DNA of 64,000 bases. Origin: Gaeumannomyces sp. JS-464 (lineage: Eukaryota > Ascomycota > Sordariomycetes > Magnaporthales > Magnaporthaceae). Below the pieces are notes generated by a model. The model ran no database searches. It was not told the DNA's origin and saw only the letters and a list, made by a program, of their open reading frames with translations. The DNA lies in NCBI GenBank assembly GCA_002197995.1, contig NGZR01000007.1, positions 2,252,399 to 2,316,398 on the forward strand, read 5' to 3'. A program made the position numbers and the translations under genes. Shown piece by piece: positions 45,136 to 57,595 of this stretch; position 1 is the first letter of the stretch, and each line of letters opens with the position of its first letter.

Positions 45136-46165
45136 ATGTCCGGGGGCGCGAGGACGAGGAGACAAGCAGCCATGGAGGCCGCCGCCGCCGCCGACGCAAA
45201 CCCACCAGCACAAAACGGCGACGGCGCCGCGCAACGGCAAGGCTCCGGTGGCGATGGCGGCGGCGACGACGACTTCCCCGAGGAGAACATCTTCCTCTTC
45301 CTGCCCAACATCATCGGCTACGCGCGCGTCGTGCTGGCCACCGCGTCGCTCTACTACATGCCGCTGCACCCGCGCACGTGCTCGCTGCTGTACAGCGTCT
45401 CGTGCCTGCTCGACGCGCTCGACGGCTACGCGGCCCGCTACTTTGAGCAGTCGACGCGCTTCGGCGCCGTGCTGGACATGGTCACGGACCGCTGCACCAC
45501 GGCCTGCCTGCTCGTCTTCCTGAGCTCCGCCTTCCCGCGCTGGGCCATCGTGTTCCAGGGCCTGATCGTGCTCGACATGGCCAGCCACTACACCCACATG
45601 TACGCCACCCTCGCCATGGGCGGCTCCGGCGAGAGCCACAAGAACGTCGACAAGTCGCGCAGCTGGGTCCTGAACCTCTACTACACCAACAGGAACGTGC
45701 TCTTCATCTTTTGCTTCCTGAACGAGGCCTTCTTCATCGCCCTGTATCTCCTGTCCTTTTCCAGCCCGCTCCTGTCGCCCAACCTGCTCCACAAGATCCC
45801 CAGCGACGCCGCCGCCGAGATCCTCAGCGGCAAGCAGGTCGACTCGTCCCTGCTGGGGCAGATCTTTACCAACCCCTACAGCGCCGGTGCGCTCGAGATG
45901 GCCCGTGCCAACAAGATGGTAAGGGTTCTTTTTGTTGCTTGCCGAACACCCCCTTAGGCAATTCATCGATGCTGACCTCTCTCCATCTTGCGCCTCCGTA
46001 TAGGACTCCACCGTCCCATGGATCGTTGCTATCGTCAGCTTTCCCGTGATGCTGGGCAAGCAGATCATCAATGTTGTGCAGTTCGTCAAGGCCAGCAAGT
46101 GGTTGGCCGAGGGCGACATCAAGGCCCGGAGGGCACAGGGTCTTCCTCGCAAAAAGACGGTTTAA
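45136..46165 (+). CDS. PIS1: CDP-diacylglycerol--inositol 3-phosphatidyltransferase (PI synthase)
   Basis: Two exons (45136-45918, 46004-46165; intron 85 nt, GTAAGG...CGTATAG) encode 314 residues without any phase break. The CDP-alcohol phosphotransferase signature D-x2-DG-x2-AR-x8-G-x3-D-x3-D is complete as DALDGYAARYFEQSTRFG then AVLDMVTD. Five to six hydrophobic segments fit an ER membrane enzyme, and the following MASHYTHMYATL and KSRSWVLNLYYTNRNVLF motifs are typical of PI synthases. The C-terminal QGLPRKKTV is basic. It joins inositol to CDP-diacylglycerol, an essential step. A hydrophilic Ala/Gly/Gln-rich N-terminal extension of about 50 residues is a local feature. Confidence 0.94.
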
Positions 46166-47106
46166 TTTGAGGCTTGACGGGCAAGGGCAAGGACGAGAGA
46201 AGGAAGCTACATGGGGTTTTATAAAGCATCAAATCACAAAATGCGCACGCGGACGCTCTGATAGAAGGTAAGCGAAGAAGCCTGGTTGCTTTGCTTTGGC
46301 TTGGTGCGCTCGGTTTGGCGGGAATTTAAAATAGGAGATCTTTCAGTATCAACCTAGTTAGCATGGTTTGTTTGGGGACAGAGCGTCCCGACCTCGGCCA
46401 TGACGTTATTTTGGGCGTGTCTGACGGGTCGCCATTCTAGCTTTTTTTTTTTCTTCTTTTTTTCTAAAAGAAAGTATTATTCTACGGCTTTCGCGTCAGG
46501 GGCTCAAGAGAGATGTGACGAAAGGTCTTCAGCCTCGCCTCGTGGTCATCTGTCTCCTGTCCGCCAGCCCCGCCGGACTGACTGGCTGGAGCACGCGGTC
46601 CTTGACGGGCTCAGAACACGGCCTCGTGGCGCCCGCGCGGAGGTGGAGACGACGTGGCCCCGGATCGTCGCGGTGCATAATTATCGGGCCAAGAGTTGCG
46701 CCTTACCGTCTGGCGCGCCACGTATGCACGGTCTTGGCAATGGGTCGACGACGCGACTTCGGGTCAACTCAGCGCCCGCAGAGCCAGGGTCTTTGGCGGG
46801 GTCAGCTGGCTGGCCCTGCGCCCCGGTTTCGAGAGATGGCCCGGCTGCCGCGTGCCCTGCATCAGGCCATGGATGCAGTGCACTTTCTCGAGGGATCTCA
46901 GCCACTGTAGGAGCCACGATCAAGATCCTTCGATAGGGTGATGGCATGCTGCTACATAGATATAAGAGACATGACTATTCTTCCCCAGAGACGCAGCCAG
47001 AAGAAAAAGATAGGCGAATTCAAACCAGGATAGCGCTAGGCACTTGACTTTCAAATCCAGTCACCAGCCAGCCCCATCACAGAATATCAAAAAGGAACAG
47101 CAAAAC
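46166..47106. other. Intergenic
   Basis: Contains T-rich runs near 46440 and the promoter of the hydrolase gene. No gene supported. Confidence 0.55.
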
Positions 47107-48138
47107 ATGGCAGGTCAACCACCAGCAGAGCCAGCCATCGCCCTGCCCGACGAGCAGATCCTGGTCCTCCCGGACGGCCGCAAGCTCGCGTACGGCATCT
47201 ACGGCGACGCGTCCCCGGCAGCGCCGACCGTCTTCTACTTCCACGGCTTCCCCGGGTCGCACCGCGAGGCGCTCGGATACGCGCAGGCGGCCGGGCGGCG
47301 CGGCGTGCGGCTCGTGGCCGTGTCGCGCCCGGGCATGGGCGGCAGCAGCTTCCAGCCCGGCCGGCGCATCCTCGACTGGCCGGCCGACGTGCGCGCGCTC
47401 GCCGACCACGTCGACCCGCAGGGGCAGAGGCCGTTCGCCGTCGTCGGCGTCTCGGGCGGCGGGCCGTACGCGCTGGCCTGCTGGCACGCTGCGAGCGTCT
47501 TAGGGAGCGACAGCTCGCCGGTGCTGCCGCGGTCCCGCCTGGTCGGCTGCGCCGTCGTGTGCGGCATCGGCCCCGTCTCGATGGGGCTTGCGGGGATGCT
47601 GCGGGCGAGCCGGGCGCTCTTCTTCGTCGCGCCGTGGGCGACGGGGCTCGTGGCCGCGGGCTTCGACTGGTCCGTCGGCCGGATGGCGGCCGGTCCCCGC
47701 GGCGTCGACGCCATGCGCGAGGAAGCCGACAAGATGTACCTCGGCGGCGGGCGCGGCGAGGCCGACAGGCGGGCGTGGCAGGACCCGGGCGCGGACGCGG
47801 CGGCCATGCGCGAGGGCCTGGTCAGGAGCACGACGGACGCGATGGTGGGCGACAAGGGCGGTATGGGCGCCGCCTGGGAGGCCAGGGTGCTGGGCGGGCC
47901 GTGGGGGTTCGAGCTGGGTGCGCTGGAGGGCGCCGAGGGCGGGCAGCAGGTCACATTTTGGCACGGCGACGCCGACGTCAACGTGCCGGTGCAGATGGCG
48001 CAAAAGTCGGCCGCGCTTGTCAAGGGGTCTGGGCTGAAGGTCTACCCGGGCGAGGCGCACCTCAGCATGGCGTTGAAGTCTGCTGATGAGGTGCTGGAGA
48101 CGCTGGTCGGGCTGATCAACAGGGCGGCCGGTGAATGA
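47107..48138 (+). CDS. Alpha/beta-hydrolase fold protein
   Basis: A single intact frame of 343 residues. The order is a beta-strand start (LPDGRKLAYGIYGD), the oxyanion strand VFYFHGFPGS, SRPGMGGSS, the nucleophile elbow VVGVSGGGPYAL, the acid region FWHGDADVNVP and the His in PGEAHLSM. No signal peptide or membrane segment is present, so it is probably cytosolic. The family covers esterases, epoxide hydrolases and C-C hydrolases; nothing in the sequence fixes a substrate. The MAG start follows a purine-rich leader (AAAACATGG) close to fungal Kozak preference. Confidence 0.88.
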   Translation: MAGQPPAEPAIALPDEQILVLPDGRKLAYGIYGDASPAAPTVFYFHGFPGSHREALGYAQAAGRRGVRLVAVSRPGMGGSSFQPGRRILDWPADVRALADHVDPQGQRPFAVVGVSGGGPYALACWHAASVLGSDSSPVLPRSRLVGCAVVCGIGPVSMGLAGMLRASRALFFVAPWATGLVAAGFDWSVGRMAAGPRGVDAMREEADKMYLGGGRGEADRRAWQDPGADAAAMREGLVRSTTDAMVGDKGGMGAAWEARVLGGPWGFELGALEGAEGGQQVTFWHGDADVNVPVQMAQKSAALVKGSGLKVYPGEAHLSMALKSADEVLETLVGLINRAAGE

Positions 48139-48884
48139 GGGTGTTTCTTTTCTTATTGAGCTCTGATGATTGCTGTGTAATTACTTGATAGTACCTCTTC
48201 AGGCCGCCAGTTCTGGGGGCAGATAGCTTGCTCGCATACCCACCCCATCTCCTCTAATCATGTTGACAGACGCCTGCTCCTGTCACCTGCGACGACTTCC
48301 CACCATCTGCCCCCCGTCTTTCCAGGGCGTAGGAGCTTCGGGCCGTGTGCCGGGACCCTGGGGCGGCCGCCGTCCCTGCTCAGACGGCCGTTGCCCAAAA
48401 AGGCGACTCGATGGCTCTGCTGGGGGGCGGGGGGGGGGGGGGGCCCACTCAGACAGACGCTGTGGCGGTGTGTGCCTTTGAACTACCGAGACTGTTCTCT
48501 CCCTTCAGGCCAGGCTCTGGTCCAGGAAACTAATCCGTTAGGGCCGGCTTCTAGAGTCACCCGGGCTGCGGCTCTTCTCCGCGTAAATTCCGGCCCTTGG
48601 CATGGGAACAGATGCAGATCTCACTGGCTCTCCCAGTGCCTCCCTAGCAAGCCGGGCGGCATGACTGCAGGCCGATCATGGCTGCCGCACACCCACCCGG
48701 TTAAACACCGGCACCGAGCGGACCACCCGCCCTTCCGTCCGATGCTGTGCCGGTGTGACAGCTTGGCTCAAGTCGAGCCCGTCTTTGGTCTTATATAAAC
48801 CACGTGAGTCCAGGCTCGGGGCCCGATGCCGCTGTTCTTTCAGCACCGTCTAGTCTGTCCCATCCCCGACGCAGCGGCACGACA
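48139..48884. other. Intergenic with G15 tract
   Basis: Holds the promoter of the MFS gene. A G6-C-G15 run is at 48422-48443. No gene supported. Confidence 0.55.
48429..48443. repeat. Homopolymer tract, 15 G
   Basis: A G run about 440 nt upstream of the MFS start codon, preceded by six more G after a single C. Confidence 0.85.
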
Positions 48885-50479
48885 ATGGCCACCACCACCA
48901 CCACCACCACGCTCCAGCAGCTAGGCGGCTCCGACATATCGTCCGTCGAGCTTGACAGCCTCCCGCCCCAGGGTCCTCCTACGGAGCAGAGCCAGCAGCA
49001 GCAGAAGCAGGATGGATGGGGCAAGGGCGTCCGGCTCGGCCCGCCCGACGACGATGACGACAAGAAGAGCCCCCAGGGGCCGCAGCAACAAGGCGCCATC
49101 ATCAGCCGCGAGTCCCTAGCCGAGCGCAACCAGGACCTGCCGCACCCGACCACGGCGCCGACCGAGGTGCTGCAGCGCTGGAACCACCCGGGCGTCAACC
49201 GCTGGCGCGTCGCCGCCGCCTTCTGGGCCTTCATCGTGTGCGGGGCCAACGACGCTGCCTACGGCCCGCTGATCCCGTACCTGGAGAAGCACTACGACCT
49301 CAACTTCGTCATCGTCTCGCTCATCTTCCTCTCGCCCTTCATCGGCTACTCGGGCTCGGCGCTCATCAACAACTACGTGCACGTCTGGGGCGGCCAGCGC
49401 GCCATCGCCATCGTCGGCCCGGCGGCGCATATCGCCGCGTACGCCGTCATCTGCGCGCACCCGCCCTACCCGGTGCTCGTCGTCGCCTTCGCCCTCGCCG
49501 GCTTCGGCAACGGCCTGCAGGACGCGGCCTGGAACGCCTGGATCGGCAACATGGCGCGCGCAAACGAGATCCTCGGCTTCCTGCACGCCTTCTACGGCCT
49601 GGGCGCCGTCGTCAGCCCGCCCGTCGTCACGGGCATGATCGTCACGGCCGGCCTGCCGTGGTGGGGCCTTCTACTACGCTATGATGGCCATGGCCGTCCT
49701 CGAGCTGGCCACGTCGGCCGCCGCCTTCTGGCGCGCCGACGGCCGCGCCTACCGCGACTCGCTCGCCGCGGCAACGCCGAGCATACGGGCGCCCTGCGCG
49801 AGGCCCTCTTCAGGCCCGGGTACGCCCGCGTCACCTGGCTTGTCTCGGCCTTCCTGCTCGCTTACGTTGGCGCCGAGGTCTCCATCGGCGGCTGGATCGT
49901 CAAGTTCATGATGGACATGCGCCAGGCCAGCGGCTTCGAATCTGGCATGTCTGCCATGGGGTTCTGGCTGGGGCTGGTTGTTGGTCGTGTCGTGTTGGGG
50001 TTTGTCACGCCGAGGCTCGGGAGAAGCGGGCGGTTGCCGTGAGTTCCTTTTCTCTCCTTTCTTCTTTCTTTCTTTGGATTCTTCTTCCAGGGATTCTTCT
50101 TCCAGATCAGCCCTGACGTGCTGCAACCGTAAAACAGTTCTACATAGTGCCCACGATGGCTCTCCAGCTGGTCTTCTGGCTGGTTCCTCAGTTCTACGTC
50201 TCGGCCGTGGCCGTGTCGCTGCAAGGTTTCTTCATCGGGCCCCTGTTCCCCGCCGCCATCGTTGTGGCCACAAAGCTCCTCCCCAAGCACCTCCACGTCA
50301 GCGCCATTGGCTTCGCGGCGGCTGTGGGAGGTTCAGGGGCGGCCCTTGTGCCCTTTGCCGTGGGCGCCATTGCCCAGGCCAAGGGAGTTGCAGTGCTGCA
50401 GCCCATCATCCTGGCCATCTTTGTTGTGCTTTTTGCTCTTTGGCTTTCTCTGCCGAGGATTGACAAAAAGCGCGAGTAA
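48885..50479 (+). CDS. MFS transporter, fucose-permease/BSC6-like
   Basis: A 498-residue permease begins with a poly-Thr and Gln/Asp-rich cytosolic N-terminus of about 90 residues and continues with about 12 hydrophobic helices. Motifs include WAFIVCGANDAAYGPLIPYLE in helix 1, ALAGFGNGLQDAAWNAWIGN in helix 4 and HAFYGLGAVVSPPV in helix 5, the pattern of FHS-type fungal permeases. The intron is 50039-50137 (GTGAGT...AAACAG), phase 0. One extra base lies in GGGG 49663-49666, and one base is missing near 49767-49770 and in GGG 50019-50021; together they give an exact codon count. Substrate is unknown; relatives are annotated as sugar or efflux transporters by similarity only. Confidence 0.86.
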
Positions 50480-51951
50480 GCTGGCGCGCCGTCACCAGAC
50501 CGATCTAGCAAGCCTGGTCAAGACTTTGTTTGAACCTGTTGGATACACAGTATATATAGACAATCCTGGTAGCTGTGTGTGTCGACTCAAGCAATTAGAC
50601 TGCTTCTAGCCGTATTGCATCGAGTCCGAGACGTGTCTCAGGAGTTTTGTTCTCTTGTCCAGGGTTCCCCATACGACCTCGCATAATTCATAGATTTAGA
50701 GCATATCAAATCGACACCCACCCCATGGTACGGCGGCGTGCTGGTTAAAACAAGAAAAGAAATGAAAAAACAACCCATCACGTCATCGTGACAGGAAACA
50801 TTTTTCTTCGCATTACGCCTTACGGTTTGCATCTTTCACAGCAGATATGACAAGCTTGACTGCTTCTTTTAAGCATAAAATTTACACAGCTGTAGCGTGT
50901 GGGTTCGAAGGGACTCTGCAAATGTCTGAGCGTCGGGTGCAGTTGGCTGTGACGCGAGGGGATTTTTTCCTGGCTTGCTAATCTCAAATGGAAGCCGTCC
51001 GTCTAGAGCCGTAAACTTGGGGACGCCTCTGGCGAGATGTTTACATAGCTTTTTTCTTCCTTCGTCTCAGACGCACGGTCCGTCCCCGTAGTCTCTCGCG
51101 GTGGCAGCCGCCAGTGTGTCGTGATGATGCCAAGTTGCAGGTTGCTGTCAGAATCGAAGTTCTGGGCAAAGTTTATTGTCCCCAAATTCCAGCGCCCAGG
51201 CCAACAGCCAGCCCGTACGCATGAATTCTGGGGCTGTCAGGCACAGCGCCCGGGGCTGCGGCCCCGCTGCTTTGACGGAAACGTCCCTGCATCTGGGCTG
51301 CCAAATGCGGCAAATTCCATGGCCATGTGCTGCGACGCTATTTTAAGCCCCCCCTCGCCGAGCTCTCTCCAAATGGGCCCAAAACGAATTGCGCAGCAAG
51401 CCAGGCAGTGCCTGCTCATCCGCTTTATGCTGCCAGGACCCGACCCAAAAAAAAAAAAAAACCGGGCAACCTCTCAGGAACGGGAAACAACCTTAGGGAT
51501 GACACTGCTGGCGACAGGGGCCCAGCCCGGCAGATCCTCCATGACATTGAACTTTTCGGTCGACCTGGCTGGGGAAGCTCGTCCTCTCCACCATCGGGAG
51601 ACCGTGAACCCGGACGCTCCTGGACATGCATGGGAGAGACGAGATCCCAACTGGCGACGCCAGGCACAACAAGATGCCCGCCAAGTGATGGCCAGATCAA
51701 CATAAATACCGCCGTCACCAACCCTCTGTCCATCCGGTTCCTCCTTCCATTCCCCATCCCTCAGGACAGACATCAACCTCCCCCTACCTTTCTCCTTACT
51801 GTTTTTTTTTTTTTTTCCTTATTGTTTTCCTTCCCTTACTGTTTCTCCTTCTTGTCTCAGGGCCTTCGATACAGCAACAACAAAAACAACTTCCTTCCTT
51901 TAGCCTACCAATTCTCCAACAGTCAACGGACGCCACCAACCCACAGCAAAA
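50480..51951. other. Intergenic, 1.5 kb
   Basis: The last 250 bases are C/T-rich with a T15 run near 51801-51816, a leader typical of highly expressed fungal genes. No other gene is supported. Confidence 0.55.
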
Positions 51952-52146
51952 ATGCTGCCCTCCTTCGCCACCATCGGCCACCTCCTGGTCGCCCTCCTGG
52001 TCAGCCAGGCCGCCGCGGCGCCCGCACCCGCCGCCGCCTCGGGGCTCGTGGCCCGGGACCCCCAGTGTGCCGACCAGGGCTTCGGCTGCGTGACCCAGTG
52101 CTACGGCGCCCGCTGCAAGAGCGTGCCCAAGAGCAAGCCCTACTAG
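51952..52146 (+). CDS. Small secreted four-cysteine peptide (effector-like)
   Basis: A 64-residue protein. A strong signal peptide (residues 1-22, LLVALLVSQAAA|APAP) is followed by a short Ala/Pro pro-segment ending in a possible RD cleavage point (GLVARDP). The 29-residue mature-like tail has four cysteines spaced C-x6-C-x3-C-x4-C. The ATG is preceded by CAAAA, good fungal start context, and by a long pyrimidine-rich leader, so the gene looks real despite its size. No known family recognised. Small cysteine-containing secreted peptides of this kind are often effectors, antifungal peptides or pheromone-like factors; which applies is unknown. Confidence 0.72.
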   Translation: MLPSFATIGHLLVALLVSQAAAAPAPAAASGLVARDPQCADQGFGCVTQCYGARCKSVPKSKPY

Positions 52147-53055
52147 ATCAACACACCTAGGAGAGCATCAGGGGCAACGGGTAGCACGGCTGGGACCGGG
52201 GGTAAATCCATGGCTGAGTACGTGAAGGAAACAAAGGTGGCCGAATGTGGTGGCTAACTCTGTCAATGAAGCGACGGCGTTGTTTGTTTATAGTTGGTCT
52301 TGAAATTTATATACATTTTATCTTTAACCTCGGCACCTCTTATTAGTCTTTGAACGCCAGCTGAGGGCACCTATTGATGGGGACCAGCGCAACATTGACC
52401 AATGCACCAAGTAAGTGAGAGGTTTTGGTACCCCTGGTGCATAGGATGAGATGGCAATAAAGCTAGTTGATCTGAAGGAGCCGATCAAATGCGACGTACG
52501 AGGAGACGGGACGAAATCATGTCAACCTGCGGCCGCGCCGTGCTGAAAAGCACCAAGCTGGGGTGCAGGGACCCATGCATTTTTGCCGGCCACTGGCATG
52601 TTACTCACTACCCCTATCTCCTGTCGCCACTCCCTTCACAATATCTACCTATTCATTTTGCACAATGTATTCTTGTCTCATCCTCGTAAACGCAACACAT
52701 GGACGCATGGGATACAATACCGACGCCAGAAACTGATTGGCCTGGGCTGTCAACAAACATGTGGAGGTCGGTGATTTTAAACGGACGAGAAGCGGGAGGT
52801 ACCCCCAGGTGTCCAGATTCAAACAATGCGCATTGTACCATTTCCCGCAATTACTCGAGCCTGCTCTCATCAGCGGCCAAACGAGTCCAGGGAGATCAAG
52901 TCGGGGATGATATATATATTTTTTTGTGTTTGCGAAGGACCCAGCCCGATCCAACAGGTATTTGAGGTCTGTAGAACGAGTCACATCTCCATAGCCAGGA
53001 AAGAAGAGCCAACAGCACCAAGTCGCGGCCGTCACGGAGTGGGCTGTGCTCCTGC
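52147..53055. other. Intergenic
   Basis: 3' flanks of the secreted peptide and of MKT1. No gene or structured element recognised. Confidence 0.55.
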
Positions 53056-55763
53056 TTATCTTCGTAGCTTGAGGTATTGAGAGGCCTTTTCCCAACTTGC
53101 CTTGTCCGCCGCAGACAACTCCTTCTCGGGCAGGCTCTTGACACCGCTGGCAAGAGCCTCGAAGAATGAGTAAAAGATTTCGAGATCCTCGTTGAAGTGG
53201 ACAGCATGCGGCATAAAGTTGGGCGGGAACTCTTCGATACGCTGGCGCCGGTCCTTGGGCGACTCGCCGACAATGACCTCATCGAGGAGCGTTTTAACGG
53301 CAATACCGAAGGCGATGTCCGGGTCATTGATGAAAGGAAGCCTGGTGGGAGGGGAATTAGTCAGTTGTCTCGACGCAAACTGTCCAAACCCGGTCTGGAG
53401 GCTGCTCACCTGTTTCCAATCTGCCATGCGTCGTCCCGCTCGCGTTGAGCCTGCGCAAACATAAACATGGAGGCCACAATGGCCTCGACCAGGTCTCGGT
53501 TTGCATCGCGAACGGTTGAGGCCAGCGAATGGAAGACGAGAAGGGTCTTGTTGAGGGGCCCCGTGTAGCCGGTGGGCAGGTGGCGCAGCTTGAGGAGCGT
53601 CGCGACGCGACTGAGCAGGAGGAGGCTGCCCTTGTCGTCCTCGGTGCCGTTCAGCGGCAGGCCGTGCGACTCCTCTACTCGCTGCTTGGTGTGTAGCAAT
53701 CCGTACCTGATCATCTCAAACGCCATCAGGACACCCTCAAAGAGCCCCTCAAACTCGGGATTCTGCTTGGCCACGGGCTGAACCGCCGAGATGGCCTGGG
53801 CAAGCGCCTGACCCCACGGCGTCAGCTCGTGCGTGTCCGTCACGTAGCCGCGCAGGTGCATGAACCTCCAGATGGCGATCGACACTATCACGTCGGCCGA
53901 GTCGAGCGACGCGCCCTTGATCCTATCCTTGGTCGACGTCACATTGACAAAATCGCGGTTCTTGAGCGCCAGGACCTCGAACGCGATGGAGCCAGAGTCG
54001 GGCTTGGGGAAGTGCGACTTGAGCGTCGCATCCGTTACGAGCCAGCTGGCGGCTCGTAGGCTGGGTGACGGCTGTAGGTTGCTGTAGTTAACCGTATACG
54101 AGAACTTGTCGTCAAACCACACCTTCATGACCACCTCGCGGTGCTGGATGCCACGGTTGAGGCGCGGGATGAGGAGGCCCAGAGTCATCTCCTTGACCGC
54201 CACCAGCTGCTTGGTCACCAGGTTGCGGTATTCGTCCGACACCTGCCCGTCGATTGTGGGCAGCACCGTGATCTTGCTATGCGTGATCCAGCTCAGCATC
54301 CTCGGCCCAATCAGGCCGATGTTGACGTAGTGGAACAGCTCCGACGGCAGCTGCAGGCCAAGGTACTCGTGGTCCTTGGTCAGCTTGTCGAAGTCGTTCA
54401 CCTTGATCTCGCCGTCCTCAGCAATGTAGATGAAGTGGGCCACTGCCATCTTTGCCTTGTGATACTTGTCAAGCCAGTTGGGATCGTGAGACTTGAGCAC
54501 GTCGTTGAACGAGTGGCACGCCGCTGCCACCGACTTGTCCGACGCTCGGAGGATGTTGATGGCGTCTACAATGTGCTGCCGGCGCGACGACGGGAGGCCG
54601 CTGTGGTCCTGCAGCGAAGGGAAGGGCGGCAGGAACGAGGTGCCAACCATGAGGAGGCCGTCGGCGAACGTATTCTCTCCGACCGCGAGCTGTTTGATGA
54701 TTTGCTTCTTGGAGATGGCCTTGACTGTCTTGTTGGCCCAGTCCAGTTCTCGGATGATGCTGTCCTTGATGGGGTAGAGAAGAAGCTCCTGGGGCCCCAT
54801 GATTCCGCCGCACTGGTCCGAGTCGATCATGTCGAGATACGCGATCTGAACGGCAATCAGGTTAGTTCTCGGCCTTCAAGGGCAGTCCGTCGTCTTGAGG
54901 GAGAACATACTTGGGCTGCAGCATTGTAGGGGGCACCAGAAAGTGTAGGCCGCGGCGCTTGAGGATGCCCTGCAGCATCGGGTAGAGAGTCTGCGGACGG
55001 AAAGCTCCTATATCATGGTCAGCAACTGATAGACGGCCAAGCCTGGGCGATCCCCGAAACAGGACCCCGAGTGGCCACCTGGCCAGCCATCACGATGCAC
55101 AGGATAGCAAGAGCTCGTACCATTATGGTTGCCAAACGAATCAACCGCCTCCTGCGCCTGGCCATTCACATACAGCTCCCAGGCATGGTTGGACTGCTCG
55201 ATAGCGCGGCGGCCACGCTGAATAAAGACCTCATCCTGGCCCGTGATGGACTGGCCGTCAAAGACGAAGAGTGGGGTGATCTTGTGCTTCTCCCACTGGG
55301 CCAGGTCGCTGTCGATGTGGTTGTGGACCCCAGTAAGGCCGCCCAACGCAGTCAGGAGGGGTTCTCGGCTCGGCGGGTTCGTCAGCATGCGCTGCAGGTA
55401 GTACGTGGCGTCGACGGCGATGGCACAATCCTCGAGCTCGGCAATGTCGTGAGACCTGCAGGGAGAAGAAGAGATATATGATCAGCAAGCGGCCAGGGTC
55501 CACGGGGCGGGATGGTGACGGTATCAAGAGAGAGCAAGATGCTTACGTCGCCTGTCCGTTGATGTATTCATCCTCGACAAGGCAGGCTGCATGTGCGGGT
55601 GTGGAGGTTAGCGAGTCCGGCTGCGTCAAAGTGTCGTCCCTGTCGAAAGGCGCCTCGCGTCCGCCGCGTACGCATACGGGTGCAGGAGGTGGAGCTGCTG
55701 CGGGTTAATCCAGAGCCTGTTGGGTGCCGTGGCGCCCTGGGGCATCATCGCGACAGTGGCCAT
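53056..55763 (-). CDS. MKT1: Mkt1-like XPG/PIN-domain post-transcriptional regulator
   Basis: Five exons (55763-55547, 55455-55121, 55007-54911, 54845-53410, 53341-53056) give about 790 residues. The XPG-N-like part (ELEDCAIAVDATYYLQRML, TPLFVFDGQS) and XPG-I-like part (FLVPPYNAAAQ, IDSDQCGGIMGPQELLLYP) match Mkt1 rather than active flap nucleases, because several acidic catalytic positions are replaced. The C-terminal Mkt1 domains follow (FMHLRGYVTDTHELTPWGQALA, NDPDIAFGIAVKTLLDEV). In yeast Mkt1 binds Pbp1 and controls mRNA such as HO. One base is missing near 55655-55660 in exon 1 and in GGGGG 54929-54933 in exon 3; splice phases agree only with both restored. The 75-residue disordered N-terminal extension before the PIN domain is longer than in yeast. 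Confidence 0.87.
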
Positions 55764-57595
55764 GGCGCCGATCCCTGCCCGGGACAGGAAAGTGAACCGC
55801 GAAGGAGGTAAAGATGGCCACGAGCACAAGACCAAGGTTGTCTGTCTTGGGTCGAGGGGGTCGTCGGTGACGTGGGCGCGAGGGAGACGAGGCCAAAGGA
55901 CGAGATGGTCGGGGAAAGGGAGAGACGGGACGGGACGGGGACAGGTCACTGGCTGCTCGGCGTGGAGTTGGGCGGTGCCTGGGCGAGTGGTAGAGTTTGG
56001 CAGGGTCAAGTTGCGAGGAGAGCCGTGGGCAGGACAAAAGCTCCCGGAAGCTTCGACAGCTGGCGGCAAGCGCAGACCGAGTCGTCGTCGCTGGGCAGCC
56101 GCACACAGCACGGCGCAGGCTGCCTGGGGCAGGGGCAGGATGAGGCGCGGTTCCAGGACAGGAAGGCGACGGAAGGAACGACGTGGCTTGCGACGGTCGA
56201 GCCTGGCAAATCTGGGGCGCAGGTGGGCTGCTGCTCGGCTTGGGCGGGAAGAGCAGGGCGGGATCGGGCGGACAGATGGGGTTGTTTGGTCTGATCATGT
56301 CGGACGGCACGGCGACGGGCAAAAAACCACAGGCAGGACGCACATCACGCAGGCAGAGCAATGCGGCCGGCCGGCAGCAGCGACAGGGCGCAGGAGCTCG
56401 CTCCCGCACGGCCTCGGACGGACGGACGGCGGACGCACAAGGGGAAATGGGACAACGACTCACAAGGCATCTTGACGGCGTCTACAGCAAGCTCAGCCTA
56501 GCCTCCGGGTCTGACCACCAGCACGAACCCTCCGACGGGGGACGGCGACTTGGACTTCTTCCACAACAGCTGGACGCGCGCGCGCAACGAGGGGATGGAT
56601 GGGGGTGTCGCGTGTTTTCGCTGAGATGCCGGTTTGCGTAGGCAGGTAGGAGGTGCGTGCAGCTGGCTCGCGCGCGAGACAGCGTGGCGTCAGGTGGTGT
56701 CGAGTGCTCGCAGGGCACAGGGAACGCCGGGCGCCGTTGGTCGGGCGGGCGGTTGCGGGAGGAGGAAAGAAGGAAAAAAAAAAAAAAAAAATATCAATGG
56801 TGTTACACACGCTAAAAATACCGAGGACAGGCACACAACGGCGAGGGCAAAACGACAGCAGGCGATGCCAGAATGAGCGACTCGGAGCTTGTCATCACAC
56901 GTAGGAGAAGAAGGAACAAGAAAAAAGAAACTCGGAGAGGGCGGGAGCTGGAGCAGCTTCGCAGGCCCGTCGTCTCTCAATTCCTGCCCGAGAGGTCGGT
57001 CGCACGGTTGCCGGTCGTCGGGGCGGGGGGGAGGGAGGTTGCGCGGGAAAGGCCGAGTCGACGCTCGTTTCTTGGTCCTGATTCTGTCTTCCCACATCCA
57101 ATTCCATTCCGCACAAGTGCAGCGAGCTCCCGTTTTGCTGCATGCGCTGAGAGCCAGCTCTGCTAGAGGCGCGCACCACGCTGGCGGGACCCACCCTGGA
57201 TTTTGTCTACCTGTGCGCTGTGGCTTGCATCGCGTGGCTTTGTGGCTGATCCCCTCGTCATTGGGCAGGTGCATCCCTGCCGACGATCAGCAGCCGACGG
57301 CACTTCCCCTGCCCTTGAGCTTCTGGACCCCGATTCCACGCATATCGGACAGGATGGGGTCTTGGCACATGCACCACACATTGGTGGTGTGTTTGGCTAA
57401 CCATTATCATAACATTAAAACCACGACAATTCCCATAACACTCAATTCATGCCCGCATCCTGTCAAGCCCGAGGTGACCAGTTCCCCAACGCCCGCAAAA
57501 ATGCAAACCGCTAGCCCAATGCCATTTGCCTGCCTCGTGTCGGTGTTCCACCTGGAAAAGAGCCATTCGAAAAGATCTGAAGGAGAAAAGAAAAG
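55764..57595. other. Intergenic, promoter region of MKT1
   Basis: GC-rich with GGGAC repeats near 55925 and an A18 run near 56775. Frames up to 252 codons overlap on both strands without motif; none is supported. Confidence 0.5.

Noticed and set aside
48888..48911. ACC trinucleotide run as a mobile or regulatory repeat
   Set aside because: It simply encodes the poly-Thr start of the MFS permease.
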